The notes under the pieces are model-generated. The model saw nothing but the letters and a program-made list of their open reading frames with translations. It was not told the DNA's origin and ran no database searches. The position numbers were made by a program, and so were the translations under genes. Source: DASSJM01 sp049587975 (GTDB lineage: Bacteria; Actinomycetota; UBA4738; HRBIN12). Taken from it: a stretch of 23,960 nt of DNA. Below are positions 9,670 to 17,165 of this stretch, one piece after another (positions within the stretch are counted from its first letter, which is position 1; every line of letters begins with the position of its first letter). The stretch is taken from contig JBAVEY010000009.1 in assembly GCA_049587975.1 (NCBI GenBank), positions 1-23,960 on the forward strand, written 5' to 3'.

Positions 9670-9716
9670 GCAACGAGCCTTCCCGCCTTTCGACGGTGCC
9701 CCGCGCCGGACGCCGT

Positions 9717-9722
9717 TAGGGT
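9717..9722 (+). promoter_or_regulatory. -10 box of a leaderless promoter for isocitrate dehydrogenase 1
   Basis: TAGGGT is followed by 6 nt and then the GTG start at 9729. No Shine-Dalgarno lies in front of the GTG, so the message is probably leaderless, starting at or near the GTG. No clear -35 is seen. Confidence 0.5.
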
Positions 9723-9728
9723 TCGGTC

Positions 9729-10793
9729 GTGGCGCATCTGGTGACGCTCATCCCCGGCGACGGTATCGGGCCCGAGGTGTCCGAAGCGACGCGCCGCGTG
9801 CTCGACGCGACCGGCGTCCAGATCGAGTGGGTCGTGGAGGAGGCCGGCACGTCCACGCTCGAGCGCGAGGGCGTCACGCTGCCCGAACAGGTCCTCGAGC
9901 AGATCCGTCGCTCTCGCGTCGCGATCAAGGGACCGATCAGCACCCCGGTCGGGTCCGGGTTCCGGAGCGTGAACGTCGAGCTCCGCCGGTCGCTCGACCT
10001 GTTCGCGTCGGTCCGCCCGTCCCGCTCGCTCGCCGGTCTCCCGACGCGGCATCCCGACGTCGACCTCGTGGTGATCCGCGAGAACACCGAAGACCTGTAT
10101 CAGGGGATCGAGTTCGAGCGCGGGACACCCCAGGCGCTCGAGCTCCGCGCCGAACTCCGGCGGTTGTCCGGCCGGGAGATCCGCGAGGACTCCGGGTTCA
10201 CGGTCAAGCCGATCTCGGTCACCGGCGCCCGCCGGATCGTGCGGTTCGCGCTGGAGTTCGTCGGCGATCACGGCCGGCGCAAGATCACGCTCGGGCACAA
10301 GGCCAACATCATGCGGTTCTCCGATGGCCTGTTCCTCTCGATCGGGCAGATCGAGGCGGAGGATCATCCGGATGTGTGGTTCGAGGACATGGAGATCGAC
10401 CAGCTCTCGATGCGCCTGGTGCGCGAGCCCGGAGCGTTCGACGTCCTGCTCCTCCCGAACCTGTACGGGGACATCATCTCGGACCTGTGCGCCGGGCTGG
10501 TCGGCGGCCTCGGCCTGGCGGCCGGCGCCAACCTCGGCTGGGAATACGCGGTGTTCGAGCCCGTCCACGGGAGCGCGCCCGACATCGCTGGCCGGAGCGT
10601 CGCGAACCCCATCGCGATGATCCTGTCTGGGGCGATGCTGCTCCGGCACGTGCACGAGCACGCGGCCGCGGCGGCCGTGGAGGGCGCCGTCGACCACGTG
10701 CTCGAACGGGGCGAGGTACGGACCCCGGACCTCGGCGGCACGTCGTCGACCGACGACGTCGCGGCGGCGATCGTGGGAGCGCTCGCCCGATGA
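9729..10793 (+). CDS. Isocitrate dehydrogenase 1, predicted NAD-dependent
   Basis: This 354-residue beta-decarboxylating dehydrogenase has IPGDGIGPE at the N-terminus, the isocitrate-binding RSVNVELRR segment (S-x-N-x-x-LR marks isocitrate over 3-isopropylmalate enzymes), RENTEDLYQGIE, the metal-site GDIISDLCAGLVGG, and HGSAPDIAGRSVANP. In the last motif Asp285-Ile286 occupy the site that in E. coli NADP enzyme is Lys344-Tyr345; an acidic residue there selects NAD. It would convert isocitrate to 2-oxoglutarate, producing NADH. Homoisocitrate dehydrogenase is the main alternative, but the TCA context makes isocitrate more likely. It follows sdhB on the same strand with its own leaderless promoter, and its stop overlaps the start of the PAP2 gene (ATGA). 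A divergent paralogue lies at 16077-17159. Confidence 0.85.
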   Translation: MAHLVTLIPGDGIGPEVSEATRRVLDATGVQIEWVVEEAGTSTLEREGVTLPEQVLEQIRRSRVAIKGPISTPVGSGFRSVNVELRRSLDLFASVRPSRSLAGLPTRHPDVDLVVIRENTEDLYQGIEFERGTPQALELRAELRRLSGREIREDSGFTVKPISVTGARRIVRFALEFVGDHGRRKITLGHKANIMRFSDGLFLSIGQIEAEDHPDVWFEDMEIDQLSMRLVREPGAFDVLLLPNLYGDIISDLCAGLVGGLGLAAGANLGWEYAVFEPVHGSAPDIAGRSVANPIAMILSGAMLLRHVHEHAAAAAVEGAVDHVLERGEVRTPDLGGTSSTDDVAAAIVGALAR

Positions 10794-11437
10794 GCAGGAC
10801 GGTGGTCCGTCGACGGATCGACGTGATCGCCGCGCTGGCCGGGCTCGCCGTCCTCCTGCCGTGCGCGCTCGTCGCCGCGGACGGGACGGTCGGCCCGGTC
10901 GAGCTGGCCGTGTTCCACGCGATCAACGGGCTGCCCGCCGCGCTGTCCCCCGTGATGCAGGGGGCGCAGTGGCTCGGCGTGCTCGCGGTCGGGCCGATCG
11001 TCGCGGTGATCGCGGCGCTGTCCCGGCGGTGGCGCCTGGCGATCGCGTGCCTGCTGGTGACGATCGAGAAGCTCGTGTTCGAACGCATCGTGTGGCAGCT
11101 CGTCGAGCGCTCCCGTCCCGGTACGACGATCGCGGACGCGATCGTCCGCGGGGACACGCCGACGGCAGGTGCCTCCTTCGTCTCGGGTCACGTCGTCTTG
11201 TTGACCGGGCTGGCCTGGGCCGTCACGCCCTACCTCCGAGGCCCGTGGCGGATCCTGCCGTGGGCGGTCGTCGCGCTGGTCGCGTTCGCGCGCGTCTACC
11301 TGGGAGCCCATGCCCCGCTCGATGTCCTGGGCGGGTTCGGGCTCGGGCTGGTGGTGGGCGGCACCGCGAACGTCATCGTAGGGCTGAGCCCGCGGACCGC
11401 GGGCGTGGCAGACGACGCCGGGGCGCGATACAACTAG
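10790..11437 (+). CDS. PAP2-superfamily membrane phosphatase-like protein
   Basis: This 215-residue protein has about six hydrophobic segments and two of the three PAP2 (phosphatidic acid phosphatase type 2) signature motifs: ASFVSGH (catalytic-region His134) and ARVYLGAHAPLDVLGG (Arg168, His174, Asp178). Motif 1, normally K-x6-R-P, reads WQLVERSRP with Trp102 where Lys is expected, so phosphate binding may be weakened or shifted. PAP2 enzymes remove phosphate from lipid phosphates or undecaprenyl pyrophosphate at the membrane; no substrate is evident here. The ATG overlaps the isocitrate dehydrogenase stop by 4 nt (ATGA), implying coupled translation. The reading frame stays open far upstream inside that gene, but the ATGA overlap is the sensible start. 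Confidence 0.8.
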   Translation: MSRTVVRRRIDVIAALAGLAVLLPCALVAADGTVGPVELAVFHAINGLPAALSPVMQGAQWLGVLAVGPIVAVIAALSRRWRLAIACLLVTIEKLVFERIVWQLVERSRPGTTIADAIVRGDTPTAGASFVSGHVVLLTGLAWAVTPYLRGPWRILPWAVVALVAFARVYLGAHAPLDVLGGFGLGLVVGGTANVIVGLSPRTAGVADDAGARYN

Positions 11438-11472
11438 AGGGAACGGACGTCGTCATGAGTGGAGGTGTCGGC

Positions 11473-11688
11473 GTGGGTGCCAAGGTCGGAGATCGCATCG
11501 AGCTCGAATCCGAGACCGTCGGGACGCCGGTCCGAGAGGGAGAGATCCTCGAGGTGATGCAGGGTGAGCTCTCGGTCCGGTACCGGGTCCGGTGGCGCGA
11601 CGGCCACGAGTCCGTCTTCACGCCGAGCGGCGGCACCGCTCGGATCATCCCCCGGAAGGCGACGGCCCCGAAGGCGAAGAAGCGATAG
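11473..11688 (+). CDS. DUF1918 family small protein
   Basis: From GTG 11473 the product is 71 residues, beginning MGAKVGDRIELESETVG and continuing VREGEILEV and VRWRDGHESVFTPSGG, the pattern of actinobacterial DUF1918 proteins (a small SH3-like barrel of unknown function). It ends in a basic tail, RKATAPKAKKR, which could contact nucleic acid. I prefer GTG 11473 because GGAGGTG (11461-11467) sits 5 nt before it and the family usually begins with a short M-x-A-x-VGDRI. An in-frame ATG at 11455 would add six residues (MSGGVG). It is the last gene of the plus-strand run after PAP2. A GC-rich hairpin follows the stop. Confidence 0.8.
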   Translation: MGAKVGDRIELESETVGTPVREGEILEVMQGELSVRYRVRWRDGHESVFTPSGGTARIIPRKATAPKAKKR

Positions 11689-11712
11689 TCAGCTCGGGTG
11701 CGAGTGCCCCTC

Positions 11713-11731
11713 GGAGCCCCGACCGGGCTCC
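11713..11731. terminator. GC-rich hairpin between convergent genes, possible bidirectional terminator
   Basis: GGAGCCC (11713-11719) and GGGCTCC (11725-11731) form a perfect 7-bp stem with a 5-nt loop in the 57-bp gap between the DUF1918 stop and the stop of the Cys-tailed protein. No T-rich tract follows on either strand, so terminator function is uncertain, though the position between converging units is apt. Confidence 0.4.
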
Positions 11732-11745
11732 CCCGGGGGGAGCTG

Positions 11746-11919
11746 TCAGCAGCCGGGTTCGCCCGGGTGCCCGCAGCACTGCGCGCTCGTGAACGTCGCG
11801 CGGAACCGGTTGCGCACCGTGAGCCGGAGCTTCGTGAGGACAGGAGCGTCGTACTCGCGCCAGTTGGTGAAGAAGTTCCGAGCGTGACGCCGGACCTCCA
11901 TGAGGAACCGGCGCATCAT
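11746..11919 (-). CDS. Small protein with CCGHPGEPGC tail, coupled to fumarase
   Basis: This 57-residue protein begins MMRRFLMEVRRHARNFFTNW. It has a basic, amphipathic N-terminal and middle part and ends in CCGHPGEPGC, with Cys48, Cys49 and the final Cys57 plus His51. There is no signal peptide or clear TM helix. The start ATG overlaps the fumarase beta stop (ATGA), and GGAGG lies just upstream inside the fumarase gene; the second ATG (11916) is better spaced and equally possible. The Cys/His tail could bind iron, zinc or an Fe-S cluster. Coupling to a [4Fe-4S] fumarase suggests a role in its cluster or stability. That is inference; I do not recognise a named family. Confidence 0.7.
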   Translation of the reverse strand: MMRRFLMEVRRHARNFFTNWREYDAPVLTKLRLTVRNRFRATFTSAQCCGHPGEPGC

Positions 11920-12557
11920 CCCCCTCCGTTGCCGGCCGTCCAGTCGTCCGGGGGATCGTCGCGCAGGGTCGCGGGGAGCAGCTCGTTCTTGCGCCACGGC
12001 TTGACGGCCTCGGCGTAGAAGTCGCGCCCCCGGCAATCGTTCACGACCCAGACCGGGAAGTCGTCGAACTCCATCCTGCGGATCGCCTCGGTCGCGAGCT
12101 CCTCGAACGCGATGACCTCCTGCGCGCGCACCGTCAGCGCGGCGAGCGCTCCCCCGCCCCCCAGCGCGGCCATGTAGACGGCCGTGTGCTTCTCGAGCTC
12201 GTCGCGGATGGCCGGCCCACGACCGCCCTTGCCCATGATCCCCTTCAGGCCGAGCTCCAGCAGGCGCGGGGTCCACTTGTCCATCCGGCTCGCCGTCGTC
12301 GGACCGGCCGAGCCGGTCACGTTGCCCGGACGCTCCGGTGTGGGGCCGACGTAGTAGACGATCTGCCCCGCGATGTCGAACGGCAGGTCCTCGCCGCGGT
12401 CGAGCATCTCGACCATCCGTTCGTGGGCCGCGTCGCGAGCTGCGTAGACGGTCCCCCGCACCAGGACCACGTCGCCGATCTCCAACAGGCGAACGTCCTC
12501 ATCCGTGAGCGGCGCCTCGATCCGCTTGCGACCGTCGTCCAAGATCTCCACCGACAT
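11916..12557 (-). CDS. Fumarate hydratase class I, beta (C-terminal-type) subunit
   Basis: The 213 residues match the beta domain of class I Fe-S hydratases (fumarase / L-tartrate dehydratase). Visible motifs are GPTPERPGNVTGSAGPTTASRMD (71-93), GLKGIMGKGG (103-112) and DDFPVWVVNDCRGRDFYAE near the C-terminus. With the alpha subunit it hydrates fumarate to malate. The ATG begins one base after the alpha-subunit TGA, so the two are co-translated. The last codons overlap the start of the small Cys-tailed protein. Tartrate dehydratase is the main alternative since the families are close, but location among sdh, mdh, idh and gltA genes supports fumarase. Confidence 0.9.
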   Translation of the reverse strand: MSVEILDDGRKRIEAPLTDEDVRLLEIGDVVLVRGTVYAARDAAHERMVEMLDRGEDLPFDIAGQIVYYVGPTPERPGNVTGSAGPTTASRMDKWTPRLLELGLKGIMGKGGRGPAIRDELEKHTAVYMAALGGGGALAALTVRAQEVIAFEELATEAIRRMEFDDFPVWVVNDCRGRDFYAEAVKPWRKNELLPATLRDDPPDDWTAGNGGG

Positions 12558-12558
12558 C

Positions 12559-13425
12559 TCAGATCACCCTCGAGCCCGTCCGGTGCGCGTGGCACTCGAT
12601 GTTCACGGCCACGGGCAACGACGCGATGTGCGTTGGCATCGTCTCGACGTGAACGGCGAGCACGGTCTGGGTGCCGCCGAGCGCCTCCGGACCGAGCCCC
12701 AGCGCGTTGCACCGCTCGTAGAGCTCCGCCTCGAGCTCGGCGATCTGCTGATCCGGGTTCGGCTGCCCGACCTTGCGCATCAGCGCGAGCTTGGCGATCA
12801 CGGCCGACATCTCGAAGTTGCCTCCGATGCCGACGCCGATGATCCCGGGCGGGCAGGCGTTGGGGCCGGATTCGGCAACGGCCTGCAGGACGAAGTCCTT
12901 GGCGCCTTCGAGCCCGTCGGCGGGCTTCAGCATCGCGTGCTTGGCCATGTTCTCGGACCCCGCCCCCTTGGCGTCGACCTGGATCCGGATCTGGTCGCCG
13001 GGAACGACCCGCGTGTGGATGAACGCAGGCGTGTTGTCGCCGGTGTTCTTGCGGTCGAACAACGGGTCCCGGACGATCGAGCCGCGCAGGTACCCGTCGC
13101 CGTAGCCCTGCCGCACGCCCTCGTTGACCGCGTCGTAGAGGTCGGCGCCCCCGACGTGCACGTCCTGGCCGAGCTCCAGGAAGATCACGGTGTAGCCGGT
13201 GTCCTGGCAGTAGGGGTACTCCCCCTCGGCGGCGAGCTCCTGGTTGCGGATCAGCAGATCGAGCACCTGACGCCCGAGCGGCGACTCCTCGAGATCCCGG
13301 GCCCGTTTGACGAGCCGAACCATCTCTTCGGGGACCCGGTAGTTGATCTCGATGCAGAGCTCGCGCACGACCCGGGTGATCTCCGCAGCGTCGACCTCAC
13401 GCAGCCCGGCCATGTCCACCGCCAT
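12559..13425 (-). CDS. Fumarate hydratase class I, alpha (Fe-S) subunit
   Basis: These 288 residues hold the three Cys that bind the catalytic [4Fe-4S] cluster of class I fumarases: Cys73 in YPYCQDTG, Cys191 in NACPPGIIGVGIGG and Cys278 in NIECHAHR. Other family segments are RGSIVRDPL and GAGSENMAKHAMLKP. Such enzymes are oxygen-sensitive and reversibly hydrate fumarate. I place the start at ATG 13425 (MAVDMAGLREV), with ATG 13413 as an alternative. The open frame extends further upstream, but that would run into the divergent gene and has no family similarity. A 12-bp palindrome lies just upstream. A two-gene class I fumarase in an apparently aerobic TCA set is worth noting. Confidence 0.92.
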   Translation of the reverse strand: MAVDMAGLREVDAAEITRVVRELCIEINYRVPEEMVRLVKRARDLEESPLGRQVLDLLIRNQELAAEGEYPYCQDTGYTVIFLELGQDVHVGGADLYDAVNEGVRQGYGDGYLRGSIVRDPLFDRKNTGDNTPAFIHTRVVPGDQIRIQVDAKGAGSENMAKHAMLKPADGLEGAKDFVLQAVAESGPNACPPGIIGVGIGGNFEMSAVIAKLALMRKVGQPNPDQQIAELEAELYERCNALGLGPEALGGTQTVLAVHVETMPTHIASLPVAVNIECHAHRTGSRVI

Positions 13426-13428
13426 GCT

Positions 13429-13440
13429 AGCGCCGGCGCT
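13429..13440. promoter_or_regulatory. 12-bp palindrome between fumarase alpha and the divergent membrane gene
   Basis: AGCGCCGGCGCT is a perfect palindrome 3 bp upstream of the fumarase ATG (13425) and 34 bp upstream of the divergent ATG. It could be an operator for both genes. In DNA this GC-rich such a palindrome can also be chance. Confidence 0.25.
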
Positions 13441-13474
13441 TCCAGGCGTCCGGTGCGGGTGAGAGGATGCGCCG

Positions 13475-14065
13475 ATGGTCAGCGGACTCTCGTCGACGGC
13501 CCGGCCGACCCGGCTCCGGCTCGCGGGGTTCCTGTGCGTCGCGCTGGGCGCAGTGGCCGCCGGGGTGGGAGCCACCCGCGAGTGGGCGACGATCGGGTTC
13601 ACGGCCGACACCGAGCACGCCGTCGATGTCCCGGTGCACGGGACCGACGTGTGGGAGGGCAAGGTCGTGCTCTTCGCGACCGCCGCCGCGCTCGTGGTGC
13701 TGCTGGCGACCCGTATCGCTGGTGCCGCGACGACGCGTCGCGGGCTGGCGGTCGTGCTCATCGTCCTCGGCGCCCTCTGCATCGCGCTTCCGGTCATGGA
13801 CGCCATCCGTTCGGGCGACCGGTTCGGCGGCGTGCAGGGCGTCGACCGCCTGGCCCGAACCCTGTCGGTTCAGCTCGGCCTGCCCGAAGACGTCGTGCGC
13901 GGGCGACTGTCCCACCTCCTTGAGCAGGAGCTCCGGGTGGAGGTCGAGCCGGGCCTGTGGCTGACGGCCGCCGGGGGCGTCCTGCTCGTCGTGGGGGGAG
14001 CCTTGAGCCTCGCCTGGATCCGTCGTGCATCGACGGCCGACGCCCTGCAGGCGGACGCGTCTTAG
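13475..14065 (+). CDS. Hypothetical four-helix integral membrane protein
   Basis: The 196-residue product has four predicted TM helices: about 16-33, 65-83, 91-110 and 167-186. Between helices 1 and 2 lies an exposed loop of about 30 residues (TADTEHAVDVPVHGTDVWEG), and between 3 and 4 a longer loop with a possible amphipathic helix (VQGVDRLARTLSVQLGLPED). The general plan resembles actinobacterial Trp-biosynthesis-associated membrane proteins, but the resemblance is weak and no trp gene is nearby. I therefore leave function open. A GAGAGGA ribosome site precedes the ATG. The TAG stop overlaps the TAA stop of the convergent malate dehydrogenase gene. It diverges from fumarase alpha by 49 bp. 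Confidence 0.75.
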   Translation: MVSGLSSTARPTRLRLAGFLCVALGAVAAGVGATREWATIGFTADTEHAVDVPVHGTDVWEGKVVLFATAAALVVLLATRIAGAATTRRGLAVVLIVLGALCIALPVMDAIRSGDRFGGVQGVDRLARTLSVQLGLPEDVVRGRLSHLLEQELRVEVEPGLWLTAAGGVLLVVGGALSLAWIRRASTADALQADAS

Positions 14066-14985
14066 AGCTTCGCCAGGTCCGCACACTTGACGCGGATGCC
14101 CTCGGCGGCCCCCCGGAGCGCCGCGAGCTCGCCCTCGTTCAGGTCGAGCTCCACGATCTCGGCGACGCCGCCGCGCGACAGGCGGACCGGAACGCCGACG
14201 TACACGTCGTCGATCCCGTACTGCCCCGTGCACCAGGCGCAAACGGGCAGGAGTTCCTCGGTGTTGTGCACGATCGAAGCGACCATCTTCGCGATCGAGG
14301 CCGAGGGCGCGTAGTACGCGCTCCCCTTCTTCAGCAGGCCGACGATCTCCGCGCCCGCGTCGCGCGTGCGCGCGTAGAGGCGCTCGAGGGTGGCCTCGTC
14401 GACCAGCTCGTCGAGCGGCTTGCCGTCGACGGTCGCGTGCCGCGGCAGGGGCACCATCGACTCGCCGTGGGAGCCGAGCGTCATCGCCTCGACGACCAGC
14501 GGCGACACCCCCAGCTCCTCCGCGATGAACGCCCGCAGGCGGGCCGAGTCGAGCACACCCGCCATCCCGGTCACCCGTTCCTTCGGGAACCCGGAAGCGT
14601 CGGCCGCGAGGAAGGTCATCTCATCGAGCGGGTTCGTGACGACGATGATGATGGCGTCCGGTGACCCGGGGACGAACCGCTCGACCACCTCGCCAACGAC
14701 GCCCGCGTTCTTGCCGAGCAGGTCCATCCTGCTCATCCCCGGTTGCCGGGGGAACCCGGCGGTGATCACGACGACGTCCGAGCCAGCCGTATCCGCGTAA
14801 TCGTTCGTGCCGATCACGTGCGGCTCGAAGCCGACGACCGGCGCCGACTGACGCAGGTCGAGCGCCAGGCCCTGGGGCAGGCCTTCCACGATGTCGATCA
14901 GGACGACCTCCGCGAGCCCACGCTCGACGAGCCGCATGGCCGTGGTCTGTCCGACGAACCCGCTCCCGACGACGGTGACGCGCAT
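14062..14985 (-). CDS. mdh: Malate dehydrogenase, LDH-like type
   Basis: This 307-residue NAD-dependent enzyme oxidises malate to oxaloacetate. The N-terminal Rossmann motif GSGFVGQTTA (7-16) is followed by Asp31 at the end of beta-2, indicating NAD. AGFPRQPGMSRMDLL holds Arg80 in the mobile loop, the residue that marks malate over lactate specificity, and Arg86. TNPLDEMT (Asn118), GVLDSARLR (Asp146, Arg149) and GSHGESMVPL (catalytic His173) complete the active site. Length is typical of LDH-like bacterial MDH. The frame is open far upstream, but ATG 14985 follows CGAGGAG with suitable spacing and starts exactly at the family N-terminus. A TAGGAT box 31 bp upstream may be its own promoter. 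Confidence 0.96.
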   Translation of the reverse strand: MRVTVVGSGFVGQTTAMRLVERGLAEVVLIDIVEGLPQGLALDLRQSAPVVGFEPHVIGTNDYADTAGSDVVVITAGFPRQPGMSRMDLLGKNAGVVGEVVERFVPGSPDAIIIVVTNPLDEMTFLAADASGFPKERVTGMAGVLDSARLRAFIAEELGVSPLVVEAMTLGSHGESMVPLPRHATVDGKPLDELVDEATLERLYARTRDAGAEIVGLLKKGSAYYAPSASIAKMVASIVHNTEELLPVCAWCTGQYGIDDVYVGVPVRLSRGGVAEIVELDLNEGELAALRGAAEGIRVKCADLAKL

Positions 14986-15016
14986 GGCTGACGCTCCTCG
15001 TTGGTACGGCAGCGCC

Positions 15017-15022
15017 ATCCTA
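15017..15022 (-). promoter_or_regulatory. Candidate -10 box for mdh
   Basis: TAGGAT on the minus strand, identical to the folD -10 box, would give a leader of about 25 nt that contains the mdh Shine-Dalgarno. No convincing -35 is seen. It lies in the 68-bp gap between the EamA stop and the mdh start, so mdh may be transcribed apart from EamA. Confidence 0.4.
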
Positions 15023-15053
15023 TCCGCGTCGTGCGCCGACCCGACCGCCGTGA

Positions 15054-15995
15054 CTATTCGCGGCGGCTGGTGAGGTAGGCGCCGGCGAGCACCAGCCCGG
15101 TCCCGACGAGCGAGATGGCTGCGATCGTCTCGTCCCGGAAGATCACGCCGAGCACGATCGCGACGACCGGCAGGAAGTAGATCGCCACCGATCCGCGGGT
15201 GGCGCCCACGCGCCCGACGAGCGTGGTCATGGCGACGAACGCCCACCCCGTCCCGAAGAAGCCGAGCGCCACCACGGCGGCCGCGCTCGCCCAGTCGAAC
15301 TCCGAGTTCGGCAGCGAGACGAGCGCCGCCGGCGCGAGCAGGACCAGGGCGACGACCTGCGCCCGCAGGAGCACCGGGAGCGCACCGTAGCGCTGCTGGA
15401 GCGGAACGGCGATGTTCACCGCGATGCCGTACAGCAGGACCGCGAGGAGCACGAGCGCGGCGCCGAGCGCCGTGGCGTCCGCGTCGTGCGTCGCGGGCCA
15501 CAGCACCGCGACGACGCCCACGAAACCGATCGCGATGCCGGCCAGCTGGCGACCGGCCGGCAGCCGGCGCAACAGGATGGCCGCCGTGACGGCCGCGAAG
15601 ATCGGCACCGCGCCGTTGAGCATCCCGGCGAGCGACGAGTCGATCCACTGCTGCCCGATCGGGAACAGCAGGAGCGGCGCAGCCATCCAGACCACCCCGA
15701 GCAGGGCGACGCGAGACAGGTCGGCCCGGTCGACGGGGCGATGCGAACGCGGGAGCAACGACAGGGTCAACGCGCCGACCGCCACGCGGCCGAACGCCAC
15801 CAGTCCGGGGCCGAAGTGCTCGAGCCCGATCTCGATGAACAGGAACGAGGCACCCCACATCGCGGCGATGGCGGCGAGCAGCGCCCATTCCTGCGGGCCG
15901 AACGCCTCGCGGCGAGTCCCCTGGGCGGTCTCGATCAGCGGACGCCTGCTCACCCCGGGCGGTCCTGCGCCCAGCTCGTCCGCTCCGCTGCTCAC
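15054..15995 (-). CDS. EamA/DMT-family transporter
   Basis: The 313 residues contain about ten hydrophobic helices arranged as two EamA repeats (about 38-165 and 175-310), the plan of drug/metabolite transporters. Typical features are MWGASFLFIEIGL at the start of repeat 1, an Arg in the FGRVAVGALTL helix, FGTGWAFVAMTTLVGRVGATRGS, and the closing FRDETIAAISLVGTGLVLAGAYL segment. These exporters move amino acids, nucleotides or other small metabolites; specificity cannot be read here. GTG 15995 follows GGGGAGG. A 35-residue hydrophilic N-terminal extension precedes the first helix. It lies between isocitrate dehydrogenase 2 (81 bp upstream) and mdh (68 bp downstream) on the same strand, so metabolite export linked to the TCA cycle is possible but unproven. 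Confidence 0.85.
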   Translation of the reverse strand: MSSGADELGAGPPGVSRRPLIETAQGTRREAFGPQEWALLAAIAAMWGASFLFIEIGLEHFGPGLVAFGRVAVGALTLSLLPRSHRPVDRADLSRVALLGVVWMAAPLLLFPIGQQWIDSSLAGMLNGAVPIFAAVTAAILLRRLPAGRQLAGIAIGFVGVVAVLWPATHDADATALGAALVLLAVLLYGIAVNIAVPLQQRYGALPVLLRAQVVALVLLAPAALVSLPNSEFDWASAAAVVALGFFGTGWAFVAMTTLVGRVGATRGSVAIYFLPVVAIVLGVIFRDETIAAISLVGTGLVLAGAYLTSRRE

Positions 15996-16076
15996 GCGGC
16001 CTCCCCGTCGTGCCGACCCCTCATGCCTCCGCCAACGCTCCGCGACGCCTCGATGATGCCAACGTGGGGGGACATC

Positions 16077-17159
16077 TCAACGTGAGACCAGCTCCTGGAT
16101 GACCGCGTCCCGCACCTGGGTGGTGGTCGCCGCGCCCGGATCGTCCCGGGTGGGACGCAGGTCGTCGGTCACGGTCCGGCCCTGCGCGATGACGGCCGCG
16201 ACCGCGGCCTCCAGCCGATCCCCCGCATCACCCTCGCCCACGTGGCGCAACAACATGGCGCCGCACAGGATGAGGGCCATCGGGTTCGCGCGGTTCAGAC
16301 CCCGGTACCTCGACGCGGTCCCGTGCGTCGCCTCGAAGACCGCGCACCCGTCGCCGATGTTCACGCCGGGCGCCACGCCGAGCCCCCCGACCAGGCCCGC
16401 GCAGAGGTCGGAGACGATGTCGCCGTACAGGTTCGGCAGGACGAGCACGTCGTGGTCCTCCGGACGCCGGACGAGCTGCATCGCGAGGTTGTCGATGATC
16501 CGGTCCTCGAACGCCACCTCCGGGTACTCGCGAGCCACCTCCCGCGCCACCTCCAGGAACAGCCCGTCCGAGACCTTCATGATGTTCGCCTTGTGCCCCG
16601 CGGTGACCTTCCGGCGCCCGTTCGCCATCGCGCGCTCGAAGGCGAACCGGACGATCCGGCGGCTGGCGCCCTCGCTGATCGCCTTGATCGACAGGCCGGA
16701 GTCCTCCCGGATGTGCTTCCCGGTCGTCCGTTCGATGAACCCGATCAACTCGGCGGTCGACGACGCCCCCTGCTCGAACTCGATCCCCGTGTACGAATCC
16801 TCGGTGAGCTCACGCACCACCACCAGGTCCACGCGGTCGTAGCGGGAGCGAACCCCCGGGTAGAGCCGGCAGGGGCGCAACGCGGCGTACAGACCGAGCG
16901 CCGAACGCAGCGAGACGTTGACGCTCGGGAAGCCCATGGGGGTGCCGAGCGGTCCCTTCAGGGCCACCCCCGTGCTCCGGATCGACCCGATCACGCGGGG
17001 GGGCAACGGCGAGCCTTCCTCTTCCATGACCGAGAGCCCGGCGGGTTGGACGTCCCATTCGAGGTCGACGCCGGTGGCCTCGACGGCCAGCCGCGCGGCG
17101 TCGACGAGCTCGGGGCCTGCCCCGTCCCCGGGGATCAGCGTGATCCGGTGAGCCGCCAC
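16077..17159 (-). CDS. Isocitrate dehydrogenase 2, coenzyme site altered (possibly NADP)
   Basis: This 360-residue paralogue of the enzyme at 9729 has IPGDGAGPE, the isocitrate-binding PSVNVSLRSALGLYAALRP, RELTEDSYTGIEFEQG, GHKANIMKVSDGLF, GDIVSDLCAGLVGG and HGTASRYRGLNRANP. Arg284-Tyr285 occupy the site of Lys344-Tyr345 in the NADP-dependent E. coli enzyme; a basic residue plus Tyr there suggests NADP, in contrast to Asp-Ile in paralogue 1. RELTEDSYTG also departs from the usual REN(T/S)EDxY: Leu replaces Asn. The GTG start lies 6 nt after a CAGAAT box, suggesting leaderless transcription. It diverges from citrate synthase across 52 bp, so the two may be co-regulated. An acid other than isocitrate cannot be excluded. 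Confidence 0.82.
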   Translation of the reverse strand: MAAHRITLIPGDGAGPELVDAARLAVEATGVDLEWDVQPAGLSVMEEEGSPLPPRVIGSIRSTGVALKGPLGTPMGFPSVNVSLRSALGLYAALRPCRLYPGVRSRYDRVDLVVVRELTEDSYTGIEFEQGASSTAELIGFIERTTGKHIREDSGLSIKAISEGASRRIVRFAFERAMANGRRKVTAGHKANIMKVSDGLFLEVAREVAREYPEVAFEDRIIDNLAMQLVRRPEDHDVLVLPNLYGDIVSDLCAGLVGGLGVAPGVNIGDGCAVFEATHGTASRYRGLNRANPMALILCGAMLLRHVGEGDAGDRLEAAVAAVIAQGRTVTDDLRPTRDDPGAATTTQVRDAVIQELVSR

Positions 17160-17165
17160 GCCGGG

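Noticed and set aside
13426..13806. N-terminal extension of fumarase alpha to 415 residues
   Set aside because: The extra 127 residues have no fumarase similarity, lie opposite the start of the divergent membrane gene, and family length is about 280-290.
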